DNA of 6,753 nucleotides from Pseudomonadota bacterium (GTDB lineage: Bacteria > Pseudomonadota > Alphaproteobacteria > Rhizobiales > Kaistiaceae), in NCBI GenBank assembly GCA_023433185.1, contig JAEZEN010000542.1, forward strand, positions 1-6,753, given 5' to 3'. Position numbers and translations under genes: made by a program. Shown piece after piece: positions 1 to 6,425 of this stretch; positions within the stretch are counted from its first letter, which is position 1; every line of letters begins with the position of its first letter. Under the pieces are notes generated by a model, which worked only from the letters and a program-made list of their open reading frames with translations, did no database searches and was not told where the DNA came from.

Positions 1-527
1 GCGAGGGAATGCGGGCCGCCGAGCGCGGGCGCCTCGTCCACCGGCTTCTCCAGTCGCTGCCCGACTTCGCCGCGGCCGAGCGGGCGGAGCGTGCCCGCCT
101 GTTCCTAGACGCGCTGGCGCCGGACTGGCCGGCCGACGAGCGCGCCGCCCTGGTCGAGAGCGTGCTCGGCGTGCTCGGGCACGCCGATTTCGGCGCGGTC
201 TTCGCCCCCGGCAGCCGGGCGGAGATCGAGGTCGCGGGAAGGATCGGCGGGGCCACGCTGTCGGGACGAATCGACCGCCTCGCGGTTTCCGAGGGCCAGG
301 TGCTGATCGTCGACTACAAGACCAACCGGCCGGCGCCGGCGTCGGTCGCCGATGCGCCGCACGATTACGTGAGGCAGCTCGCCCTCTACCGCGCTGTCGT
401 GGCGCGGCTCTATCCCGGCAGGACGGTCGCCGCCGCAATCCTGTGGACGGATCGGCCGGCCCTCATGGAAATTCCTTCCGTGCTGCTCGACCTCGCCGAA
501 ATGGAGGCGGTCGCCCGCCTCGCGTGA
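1..527 (+). CDS. addA: AddA, double-strand break repair helicase-nuclease (C-terminal part, 5' end outside window)
   Basis: This is the tail of AddA, the helicase-nuclease subunit of AddAB, which processes double-strand DNA ends for RecA-dependent repair in the cytoplasm. About 174 codons are visible; the frame is open at the left edge (first full codon at position 3), so the ATG at 9 is an internal methionine, not a start. The visible part is the RecB-family (PD-(D/E)XK) nuclease domain. In order it shows the RGRLVHRLLQSLPD helix with its conserved histidine, an AEIEVAG strand, GRIDRL carrying the first metal-binding aspartate (codon near 273), VDYKTNRP with the catalytic D-x-K (codons near 312-320), and the QLALY motif. 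The end, TDRPALMEIPSVLLDLA, also matches the usual AddA C-terminus as I remember it. The helicase part and addB would lie upstream. The domain looks intact. RecB-type nucleases of other helicases are the only realistic alternative, and the trxA neighbour favours AddA. Confidence 0.93.
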   Translation, partial: EGMRAAERGRLVHRLLQSLPDFAAAERAERARLFLDALAPDWPADERAALVESVLGVLGHADFGAVFAPGSRAEIEVAGRIGGATLSGRIDRLAVSEGQVLIVDYKTNRPAPASVADAPHDYVRQLALYRAVVARLYPGRTVAAAILWTDRPALMEIPSVLLDLAEMEAVARLA

Positions 528-566
528 TCCGCCGCCTCCCCCACGTCGTCGCGACCGGCTGCCGCC

Positions 567-595
567 TTGACGCTCCCCATCCCCGTGCCTACGTT
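567..595 (+). promoter_or_regulatory. predicted sigma70-type promoter of trxA
   Basis: A CTTGAC-type -35 box, TTGACG at 567-572, is followed after 17 bases by TACGTT at 590-595, which keeps the T-A----T pattern of a -10 box. CTTGAC is the typical alphaproteobacterial form of the -35 element. Initiation would fall near 602, giving an untranslated leader of about 40 bases that contains the ribosome site of trxA. It would let trxA be expressed independently of addA. This is a prediction by eye. Confidence 0.5.
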
Positions 596-642
596 CCCGG
601 CGACGAACCCAAGGATTCCTCAAGGAAAAATCGAGGTCCATC

Positions 643-960
643 ATGACCGTTACGGTGACCGACGCCAATTTCGACACCGACGTGCTCGGCGCCGACACGC
701 CCGTCGTCGTTGATTTCTGGGCCGAGTGGTGCGGCCCCTGCCGCTTCATCGCCCCGGCGCTCGAGGAGATCGCCGCCGAGATGGGCGGCAAGGTGACCAT
801 CGCCAAGCTCAATGTCGACGAGAACCCCGACATCATGATGCGCTACGGCGTGCGCTCGATCCCGACGCTGATCCTCTTCAAGAACGGCGAGCCGACGGCG
901 ATGCAGGTCGGCGCCATGCCCAAGCAGCGCCTCTCCGACTGGATCAGCCAGTCCATCTGA
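643..960 (+). CDS. trxA: thioredoxin TrxA
   Basis: This is a cytoplasmic thioredoxin that reduces protein disulfides using electrons from thioredoxin reductase. The 105-residue length is standard for a single-domain thioredoxin. The active site WCGPC is at residues 29-33. The buried aspartate of the VVVDFW strand is D24, the partner lysine of the [10 protein letters not shown] strand is K55, and the cis-proline of RSIPT is P74. The [13 protein letters not shown] end is also typical. The ATG at 643 is preceded by GAGG at 633-636, six bases upstream, a good ribosome binding site, and no earlier start is plausible. It lies 115 bp after addA in the same direction, an arrangement I recall from other alphaproteobacteria, and is followed by two strong hairpins. 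All catalytic residues are present and nothing is unusual. Confidence 0.97.
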   Translation: MTVTVTDANFDTDVLGADTPVVVDFWAEWCGPCRFIAPALEEIAAEMGGKVTIAKLNVDENPDIMMRYGVRSIPTLILFKNGEPTAMQVGAMPKQRLSDWISQSI

Positions 961-976
961 GCCGCCGCCGAACAGC

Positions 977-1007
977 GCCGCGGCGGGCCGGTCCGGCCCG
1001 CTGCGGT
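977..1007 (+). terminator. strong GC-rich hairpin after trxA, probable terminator
   Basis: Bases 977-990 pair with 994-1007 around a three-base loop (GTC). This gives 14 pairs, two of them G-U. The stem starts 16 bases after the trxA stop. No T-run follows, so it is not a textbook intrinsic terminator. It may block RNA decay from the 3' end, or stop transcription together with the next hairpin. Confidence 0.55.
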
Positions 1008-1011
1008 CGCG

Positions 1012-1030
1012 TGCCCCCGGACCGGGGGCA
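1012..1030 (+). repeat. perfect 19-bp palindrome, second hairpin of the trxA-leuD gap
   Basis: Nine-base arms (TGCCCCCGG and CCGGGGGCA) flank a single central A at 1021 with no mismatch. As RNA it would form an eight-pair stem with a three-base loop. It begins four bases after the previous hairpin and ends 18 bases before the -35-like box ahead of leuD. It could be the second half of a tandem terminator, or a dyad bound by a regulator acting on leuD. No T-run follows. Confidence 0.5.
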
Positions 1031-1048
1031 GCACCCGCCGTTGCTCCC

Positions 1049-1077
1049 TTGACGCGAATGCCCCGTCGGCGCACATG
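1049..1077 (+). promoter_or_regulatory. possible sigma70-type promoter of leuD
   Basis: TTGACG at 1049-1054 sits in the context CCCTTGACGC, nearly the same as the box ahead of trxA (GCCTTGACGC). With a 17-base spacer the -10 region would be CACATG at 1072-1077, a poor match. Initiation near 1084 would leave about 18 bases of leader, just enough for the ribosome site at 1089-1093. The -35 is convincing and the -10 is not. Confidence 0.33.
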
Positions 1078-1101
1078 AGGCGCCAAACGAGGACCCTTGC
1101 C

Positions 1102-1707
1102 ATGCAGAAGTTCACCACGCTGACCGGTGTCGCCGCCCCGCTCAACATCATGAATGTCGACACCGACATGATCATCCCGAAGGACTACCTGAAGACCATC
1201 GAGCGCACCGGGCTCGGCCGCGGTCTGTTCTCCGAGATGCGCTACAACGAGGACGGCAGCGAGAACCCGGACTTCGTGCTCAACCGCCCGGCCTACCGGA
1301 AGGCACAGATTCTCGTCGCCGGCGACAATTTCGGCTGCGGTTCGAGCCGCGAGCACGCCCCCTGGGCGCTCCTCGACTACGGCATCCGCTGCGTCATCTC
1401 GACGAGCTTCGCCGACATCTTCCATAACAACTGCTTCAAGAACGGCATCCTGCCGGTCGTGGTCTCCAAGGAGGACCTCGACAAGCTGATGGACGATGCA
1501 GAGCGCGGCGCGAACGCGACCCTCACCGTCGACCTCGAGAGCCAGGAGATCCACGGCCCGGACGGCGGCGTGGTGAAGTTCGAAGTGGACGCCTTCAAGA
1601 AGCACTGCCTGCTCAACGGCCTCGACGACATCGGCCTGACGCTGGAGAAGGCCGACCACCTCGCCGCCTACGAGCAGCGGGCCGCCGAGGCGCGTCCCTG
1701 GGCCTGA
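1102..1707 (+). CDS. leuD: 3-isopropylmalate dehydratase small subunit LeuD
   Basis: LeuD pairs with the iron-sulfur large subunit LeuC to isomerise 2-isopropylmalate to 3-isopropylmalate in leucine synthesis. The 201-residue protein matches the usual length. Visible family motifs are [13 protein letters not shown] (residues 18-30), [17 protein letters not shown] (74-90), the swivel-domain substrate loop, then [13 protein letters not shown] (106-118) and [11 protein letters not shown] (170-180). The start chosen is the ATG at 1102. It has GAGGA at 1089-1093, eight bases upstream, and the protein then begins [14 protein letters not shown] as in relatives. An upstream in-frame ATG at 1075 would add nine residues unlike the family and would contain the ribosome site. 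leuC and leuB are not in the window, so leuD stands apart from the rest of the pathway here. It is separated from trxA by hairpins and probably transcribed on its own. Confidence 0.96.
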   Translation: MQKFTTLTGVAAPLNIMNVDTDMIIPKDYLKTIERTGLGRGLFSEMRYNEDGSENPDFVLNRPAYRKAQILVAGDNFGCGSSREHAPWALLDYGIRCVISTSFADIFHNNCFKNGILPVVVSKEDLDKLMDDAERGANATLTVDLESQEIHGPDGGVVKFEVDAFKKHCLLNGLDDIGLTLEKADHLAAYEQRAAEARPWA

Positions 1708-1729
1708 GAACGCCACGGGTTGCGATCAG

Positions 1730-1757
1730 CCGCCCGGGGCCACGGCTCGCCGGGCGG
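1730..1757 (+). terminator. hairpin 22 bases after leuD, possible terminator
   Basis: CCGCCCGG at 1730-1737 pairs perfectly with CCGGGCGG at 1750-1757 across a 12-base loop. Its place just after the leuD stop suits a transcript end, but only ATT follows and there is no T-run. Termination is therefore an inference from position and stem strength. Confidence 0.38.
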
Positions 1758-1866
1758 ATTCGGGCCGGTCGAGGCAGAATCGACGGGTTCAGGTGATTCA
1801 CGCCTTGCTCACGCCTTCTCTGCCATCAAGGATAGGCGAAAGGCACCCTGAACCGGCGGAACCGGG

Positions 1867-4704
1867 ATGAAGCGTCTCATCGTGCGCGTCGGCGTCGTCG
1901 CCGCCATCGTGGCGGCGGCCTACCTCGTGGTCGCCAACGTCGCGCTCAACCTGCCGGCGGCCCAGACCTTCCTGACCAGCACCCAGCACGGCAGGCTCAC
2001 CTTCACATGGGACCGCGCCTGGACCTGGCTGCCGTTCCGCCTCCACGTCACCAATCTCCGCGTGAACGGCCAGTCGTGGTCGCAGCAGTTCGAGATCTCG
2101 GCGCCGGTGGTGACCGGCGCCATCGACATCCCCTCGCTTCTGACGCGGACGATCCGCTTCAACGATATCGTCTCGGCCGATCTCACGGTCCGCTTCCGGC
2201 CGCGGCCCAGCCCCGACAAGGACGACAGCGCGCTCCGTCCGTACTATCCGGAGATTCCGGATCGCGATCCGACGCTCGAGGCCGAGCCGGTCCCGCAGCA
2301 GTCGCCCGGCTGGATGCTGGCCTTCGACGTCGACCGCATCAGCGGCACGAACGACCTCTGGCTCGCCGCCACCCGGATGACCCTTGAGGGAGACGCCGCG
2401 GCCTTCATCGAGCGGCAGAACAAGCATGGTCCGCTGACGGTGAGCGACGGCAGCGCGGATCTCAGGATCGTGTCCCTCGCCGTCGCCGGGAAGTCGGCGC
2501 CGGACGCGGGAACGATCGCCGGCAGCTTCGGCGTCGCGAGCTTCATCCCGCAGGAGAACCGCGGCGCAAAAGTGCTCGAATTCGTGCAGCTGGATGCCGA
2601 GATCGACCTGCCCTTCGAGGGCCTCGATATCCTCAACTCGTTCCTCAGCGCCGTCGCCGACATCACGGTCGACGGCCGCGGCCACATCGAGGGCCACCTC
2701 GCCTACGACCTCGGCAAGCTCGCGCCGGGTGCGGACATCACCATCGAGGCCGACAACCTCCAGGTCGAACTGCCACCCTACGCCGTCAGCGGGACCGGCT
2801 CGGTGGTGGCCAAGGTCGACGCGGCGAGCCCCGATACGATCGCGGCGCAGCTCGCCTTCTCGACCATCACCGCGACCCACGCCCCGATGAAGCAGACGCT
2901 CTTCACCGGCACCGACATCGGGATCGCCGTCGTCCGCTCCAGCGTGATCTTTCCCGAGGAACTGACCGAGGAAGTGCCGCGGAGCGTCTCGCTGACGCTG
3001 CCCAAGGTCACCGTCCCCGATGTGAGCGCCTATCAGCGCTACCTCCCGGACGAGTGGAACGCCGAACTGGTCGGCGGTTCCGGCTCGCTCGACGGACATG
3101 CATCGATGTCGGCCGGAACCCTCGACATGGACCTCACGCTCCACTCCGACGACGCCAAGGTGCGCCTGACCAAGGATACCTTCGAGAGCGGCATCTCCCT
3201 CGGCGTCAAGGCGAAGGGCAGCGCCGACGCGACCGAGGCGACGATCGACGTGTCGGGCACCTTCGTCGAGCTCGACGACTCGCGCATCACCACGAATGCC
3301 GGCGCGTCGACCCCCTGGCGGACGCGCCTCGACCTCTCCGAAGGCGACGTCTCCTTCACGCTTCCGGAGGAGCAGAACGAAGAGTCCGGCGTCGTCGGCT
3401 TCTGGAGCCTGTTCCAGAAGGAGGAGCTCAAGTCGATGCTGAGCAACATCGACGGCCATGCCAAGGGCAAGCTGGTGGTGTCCGATCTCGACTGGATCAC
3501 CGTTCTCTTCAAGAAGCCGTTCTCCCTCGACATCGCCGGAACGGCGGAGGTCGATGCCGACCTCACCGTGGCGGAAGGGCGCCTGACCACCGAGTCGACG
3601 CTCGCCATGGCGCCGACCGCCTTCACCCTCGGCATCCTCGACTACATCGTCGAAGGAACCGGTGGCTTCGTGCTTGCGATCGCTCGGAGCGACGCCAAGC
3701 CCGACCTCAGCCTGACGGCGACCCTCGGCGGCGCTTCGCTCCGCCTCGAGGACGAGAAGACCGCCGTGGTCTCGGACGTGACGATCAACGCCGTCGCCCT
3801 CGCCCAGGGCGTTTCGCCCAAGGAGGGCGGGGAGCTCCGGCGCGTGGAGATGACCATCCCCACCGCCAGGATCACGGACATGTCCGCCTACAACACCTAC
3901 CTGCCGAAGAATGCGCCGATCAGGATCCTCAACGGCACCGGCGCGCTGAGCGCCAGGCTCCTCATGATCGGCCCGACCAGCACGACCGGCTTCATGAAGC
4001 TCACGACCTCGACGGTCGACGCCGACGTCCAGGGCGACCGCATCTCCGGGGTGATCGACCTCGACGTCAAGATTCCCGGCGGCTCGGCGGCGCAGCGGCG
4101 CTTCAACCTCGCCGGCTCGACGCTGACGCTGCGGGACGTCGCGGTCACCGGCCGCCATGCCACGGGCGGATGGACCGGCAGCATCGACATCGGCAAGGGC
4201 AGCGTCGTCTGGAAGCGGCCGATGACGCTCGACATGAGCGGCAGCCTCCACCTGATGGATGCCCAGCCGATCCTCGCCATCTTCCAGGCCAACCGGAAGG
4301 AGCACAAGTGGCTCGACCGGCTGCTCGACCTGCGCAACATCAACGGCCAGTTCACGCTCCAGGTCGAGCCCGACAGCGTCGTCATCCCCTATGCCTTCGC
4401 AACATCGGACACCTTCGACATCGGCGCCAAGGGCATCTTCGGGGCGAGCGGCCATCAGGGCGTCTTCTACGCGCGGACCGGCAAGCTCGCCGGAGTGCTG
4501 GCGATCGACGACGGCAACAAGAAGTTCGGCCTGATCGACGCCACACGGAAATTCGAGGCCTACAAGCCGGGCGGCCCGGTCCCCGGCATCCACGACGCGC
4601 CGCAAGGGCCCGCCACGGTCGACGTGTCGGCGCCGCTCAAGCCGCCCGCCCCGGCCGCCCGGCCAAAGAAGCAGCCCTTCTCCCTCTTCAAGCGCAACCA
4701 GTAG
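1867..4704 (+). CDS. large membrane-anchored AsmA-like protein with internal repeats
   Basis: A 945-residue protein of unproven function. It begins MKRLIVR followed by one hydrophobic segment (about residues 7-27), which reads as an inner-membrane anchor with the rest exported to the periplasm. The first domain (about 40-112, GRLTFTWDRAWTWLPFRLHV, then alternating hydrophobic strands) resembles the N-terminus of AsmA-superfamily proteins. A charged, proline-rich linker follows (about 112-148). The remainder is a long run of beta strands rich in T, D, G and V. Residues 372-414 and 658-700 are clearly duplicated (shared SAY-x-x-YLP), and weaker copies of the G-x-hydrophobic-D signature occur near 270, 558 and 792. 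The C-terminus is rich in proline, alanine and lysine (about 910-945). The start ATG has GGCGGA at 1855-1860. AsmA-family members such as TamB and YhdP span the periplasm and move lipid or help assemble the outer membrane. That role here is inference. It lies 41 bp before ispZ and may be cotranscribed with it. The reading frame is unbroken. Confidence 0.8.
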   Translation: MKRLIVRVGVVAAIVAAAYLVVANVALNLPAAQTFLTSTQHGRLTFTWDRAWTWLPFRLHVTNLRVNGQSWSQQFEISAPVVTGAIDIPSLLTRTIRFNDIVSADLTVRFRPRPSPDKDDSALRPYYPEIPDRDPTLEAEPVPQQSPGWMLAFDVDRISGTNDLWLAATRMTLEGDAAAFIERQNKHGPLTVSDGSADLRIVSLAVAGKSAPDAGTIAGSFGVASFIPQENRGAKVLEFVQLDAEIDLPFEGLDILNSFLSAVADITVDGRGHIEGHLAYDLGKLAPGADITIEADNLQVELPPYAVSGTGSVVAKVDAASPDTIAAQLAFSTITATHAPMKQTLFTGTDIGIAVVRSSVIFPEELTEEVPRSVSLTLPKVTVPDVSAYQRYLPDEWNAELVGGSGSLDGHASMSAGTLDMDLTLHSDDAKVRLTKDTFESGISLGVKAKGSADATEATIDVSGTFVELDDSRITTNAGASTPWRTRLDLSEGDVSFTLPEEQNEESGVVGFWSLFQKEELKSMLSNIDGHAKGKLVVSDLDWITVLFKKPFSLDIAGTAEVDADLTVAEGRLTTESTLAMAPTAFTLGILDYIVEGTGGFVLAIARSDAKPDLSLTATLGGASLRLEDEKTAVVSDVTINAVALAQGVSPKEGGELRRVEMTIPTARITDMSAYNTYLPKNAPIRILNGTGALSARLLMIGPTSTTGFMKLTTSTVDADVQGDRISGVIDLDVKIPGGSAAQRRFNLAGSTLTLRDVAVTGRHATGGWTGSIDIGKGSVVWKRPMTLDMSGSLHLMDAQPILAIFQANRKEHKWLDRLLDLRNINGQFTLQVEPDSVVIPYAFATSDTFDIGAKGIFGASGHQGVFYARTGKLAGVLAIDDGNKKFGLIDATRKFEAYKPGGPVPGIHDAPQGPATVDVSAPLKPPAPAARPKKQPFSLFKRNQ

Positions 4705-4745
4705 ACCACTGGCGGAACGCCGCGCTTCATCATAAGTAGACCCTC

Positions 4746-5384
4746 GTGAGCCTCGAACCCGCCCCCAACGCCCCGGACCACCGGACGGTCAACCCGCTCC
4801 TCAAGCTCGCCCTCGAGCTCGGGCCGCTCGGCGTGTTCTTCTTCGCCAATGCGCGCGGCGAGTGGATCGTGGAACGCGTCCCGGCGCTGGCCCCGATCGG
4901 CGAGCCGATCTTCCTCGCCACCGCGCTGTTCATGGTGGCGATGCTGATCTCACTCTCGGTCTCGCTCGCGCTGACGCGTACCCTGCCGATCATGCCGCTG
5001 GTTACCGCGGTCGTGGTCGTCGTCTTCGGCGGGCTGACCCTTTGGCTCCACGACGAGACCTTCATCAAGATGAAGCCGACCATCGTCAACACGCTGTTTG
5101 GCGCGGTGCTGCTCGGCGGGCTGTTCTTCGGCCGCTCGCTGCTCGGCTACGTCTTCGCATCCGCCTTCAAGCTCGACGCCGAGGGCTGGCGCAAGCTGAC
5201 CCTGCGCTGGGGGGTGTTTTTCCTGTTCCTGGCCGTGGTCAACGAGGTCGTCTGGCGCAATTTCTCGGAGGCGACCTGGGTGGCGTTCAAGGTGTGGGGC
5301 ATCATGCCGATCACCGTCGCCTTCACGCTGTTCCAGATGCCGCTGATCATGCGGCATTCGACCGAGGAACTCGGCAGGAAGTAG
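4746..5384 (+). CDS. ispZ: septation protein A, YciB/IspZ family
   Basis: This is an inner-membrane protein of the YciB/IspZ family, linked in other bacteria to septation and envelope synthesis; its molecular activity is not settled. The 212 residues contain about five to six hydrophobic segments (near 17-35, 54-76, 80-101, 113-139, 152-170 and 177-201). Family motifs are [18 protein letters not shown] near the N-terminus, [19 protein letters not shown] (101-119), [19 protein letters not shown] (153-171) and [20 protein letters not shown] (181-200). The start is GTG at 4746. No in-frame ATG exists upstream of the conserved region, and the family N-terminus fits. There is no recognisable Shine-Dalgarno sequence before it, so translation may depend on the gene upstream, 41 bp away. 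The stop codon abuts the stop of the convergent DUF2332 gene. In relatives as I remember them, ispZ sits by ftsY and the ccm genes, so nearby dsbE fits. Confidence 0.95.
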   Translation: MSLEPAPNAPDHRTVNPLLKLALELGPLGVFFFANARGEWIVERVPALAPIGEPIFLATALFMVAMLISLSVSLALTRTLPIMPLVTAVVVVVFGGLTLWLHDETFIKMKPTIVNTLFGAVLLGGLFFGRSLLGYVFASAFKLDAEGWRKLTLRWGVFFLFLAVVNEVVWRNFSEATWVAFKVWGIMPITVAFTLFQMPLIMRHSTEELGRK

Positions 5385-6425
5385 CTAAAGCATCTCGATC
5401 CAGCGGCCCTGATAATCGCACGTCGCCAGCCGGCGCGTCTCGCCGCCCGGCCATAGGGTCACGGACAGAACAGCATGCGGCGCGCCGAATTCCAGCGGCT
5501 CGACCCGGACCCATGCCATCGGAGTTACCGCGGTGGCGCGCTCGCCCGCCTCGCGGACGAGTTCGGCTATCGTCTCGCGGCTCTCGACCGGGATGTATTG
5601 CCACATGATTGAATGGAACAGCACTGCGACCTGGCCGATCTGCCGTTCGGACAGCCGGCGGTAGACGAATGCGCCGGCATCCTCCTGTTCGAGACTGAAC
5701 CGGTCGGTAAGCGCGACGCCCATCGCCGCGTCGAGGCGCGCCAGACGTGCCTCCTGGTCAGGCCAGATGTAGGATCTCAGCCGGCGCCGTCCCGCCTCGT
5801 CGCGGATGTCGATCGGCATGATATCGCAGGCGCTCCTGTCGACGACATAGATCGACCCCTTCAGTTCGACGGGCTTTCCGCGAACCTCGGGAGCGAGGCG
5901 GACGGTCGCGCGCTTGTCGCCCCATTCCGATGCCCCGTAGGTGTAGTGAAAGCGGTCGAAAAACAGATTGAGCCCGGCGCTCGAGCCGATCTCTGTCAAC
6001 GACATCGGCAGCGAGGTACGGCGCGCGACGTCGAGGAAGCCTGGCAGCAACATCGCCGACCGGGCCACCTCGTTGGTCTGCGGCGGATTGTCGAGGTGAG
6101 CGGCGAGAAAAACGTATTGCCGCGCCAGGGCGCCTGCGACAGCTTCCTCGAGCACGGCGTCGTCGGCCTCGTTGGGAGGATAGACAGCGCTCAGCTCGGG
6201 CTCGACACCTTCGAGGACAAGACGGTGGAGACCGCCGCAGAGCCGGAGCGCGAGCACGTCAGCGCGCAGGTCGCCATCCCACTCATCCAGCCGCGCGCCG
6301 ACCAGGCTGCCTGCCGCAAGCCGCGGCAAGATGCGGCAGAGCCTCGCCGTAAAGGGTGAGCCGAGTTCGTCGCAGGCCTTCGCCTGCGCCTCGAAATGGG
6401 CCGCGATTGCGCTTTCGCTCGCCAT
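5385..6425 (-). CDS. DUF2332 family protein, possible SAM-dependent methyltransferase fold
   Basis: A 346-residue protein that I recognise as DUF2332, a family without established function. Conserved blocks are TNEVARSAMLLPGFL (117-131), LTEIGSSAGLNLFFDR (143-158), MPIDIRDEAGRRRLRSYIWP (203-222), VLFHSIMWQY (269-278 region) and AWVRVEP (304-310). The EIGSSAGLNL block resembles motif I of Rossmann-fold methyltransferases, with acidic residue and glycines placed to hold S-adenosylmethionine. This suggests, but does not show, methyl transfer. No signal peptide or membrane segment is seen, so it is probably cytoplasmic. The ATG at 6425-6423 overlaps the TGA of dsbE as TGATG, and its own ribosome site is weak (GGCGGG), pointing to coupled translation. 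Length and motifs look complete. It is not a known cytochrome c maturation factor. Confidence 0.88.
   Translation of the reverse strand: MASESAIAAHFEAQAKACDELGSPFTARLCRILPRLAAGSLVGARLDEWDGDLRADVLALRLCGGLHRLVLEGVEPELSAVYPPNEADDAVLEEAVAGALARQYVFLAAHLDNPPQTNEVARSAMLLPGFLDVARRTSLPMSLTEIGSSAGLNLFFDRFHYTYGASEWGDKRATVRLAPEVRGKPVELKGSIYVVDRSACDIMPIDIRDEAGRRRLRSYIWPDQEARLARLDAAMGVALTDRFSLEQEDAGAFVYRRLSERQIGQVAVLFHSIMWQYIPVESRETIAELVREAGERATAVTPMAWVRVEPLEFGAPHAVLSVTLWPGGETRRLATCDYQGRWIEML

Noticed and set aside
1075..1101. Upstream ATG extending LeuD by nine residues
   Set aside because: The added residues are not family-like, and the extension would contain the GAGGA ribosome site serving the ATG at 1102.
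589..1716. A 375-codon minus-strand frame across trxA and leuD
   Set aside because: Both plus-strand genes carry full family motifs there, and the minus translation has none.
1805..1833. Possible promoter TTGCTC - 17 bases - AAGGAT before the AsmA-like gene
   Set aside because: Only half of the bases of each box match the consensus, too weak to call, although the position would suit.
1798..4605. A 935-codon open frame on the minus strand, opposite the AsmA-like gene
   Set aside because: It mirrors the plus-strand gene in very GC-rich DNA, where antisense frames stay open. Its translation is dominated by R, G, D, E and H, without membrane segments, motifs or domain pattern, while the plus frame has a membrane anchor, beta pattern and repeats.
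4712..4723. Small hairpin (GCGG, AACG loop, CCGC) between the AsmA-like gene and ispZ
   Set aside because: A four-pair stem is expected by chance in DNA this rich in G and C, and no T-run follows.
3054..4739. A 561-codon open frame on the plus strand inside the AsmA-like gene
   Set aside because: It is out of frame with the real gene and reads as arginine-rich low-complexity sequence, a typical GC-rich shadow.
5613..6359. A 248-codon plus-strand frame opposite the DUF2332 gene
   Set aside because: The minus strand encodes recognisable DUF2332 motifs over the whole stretch.
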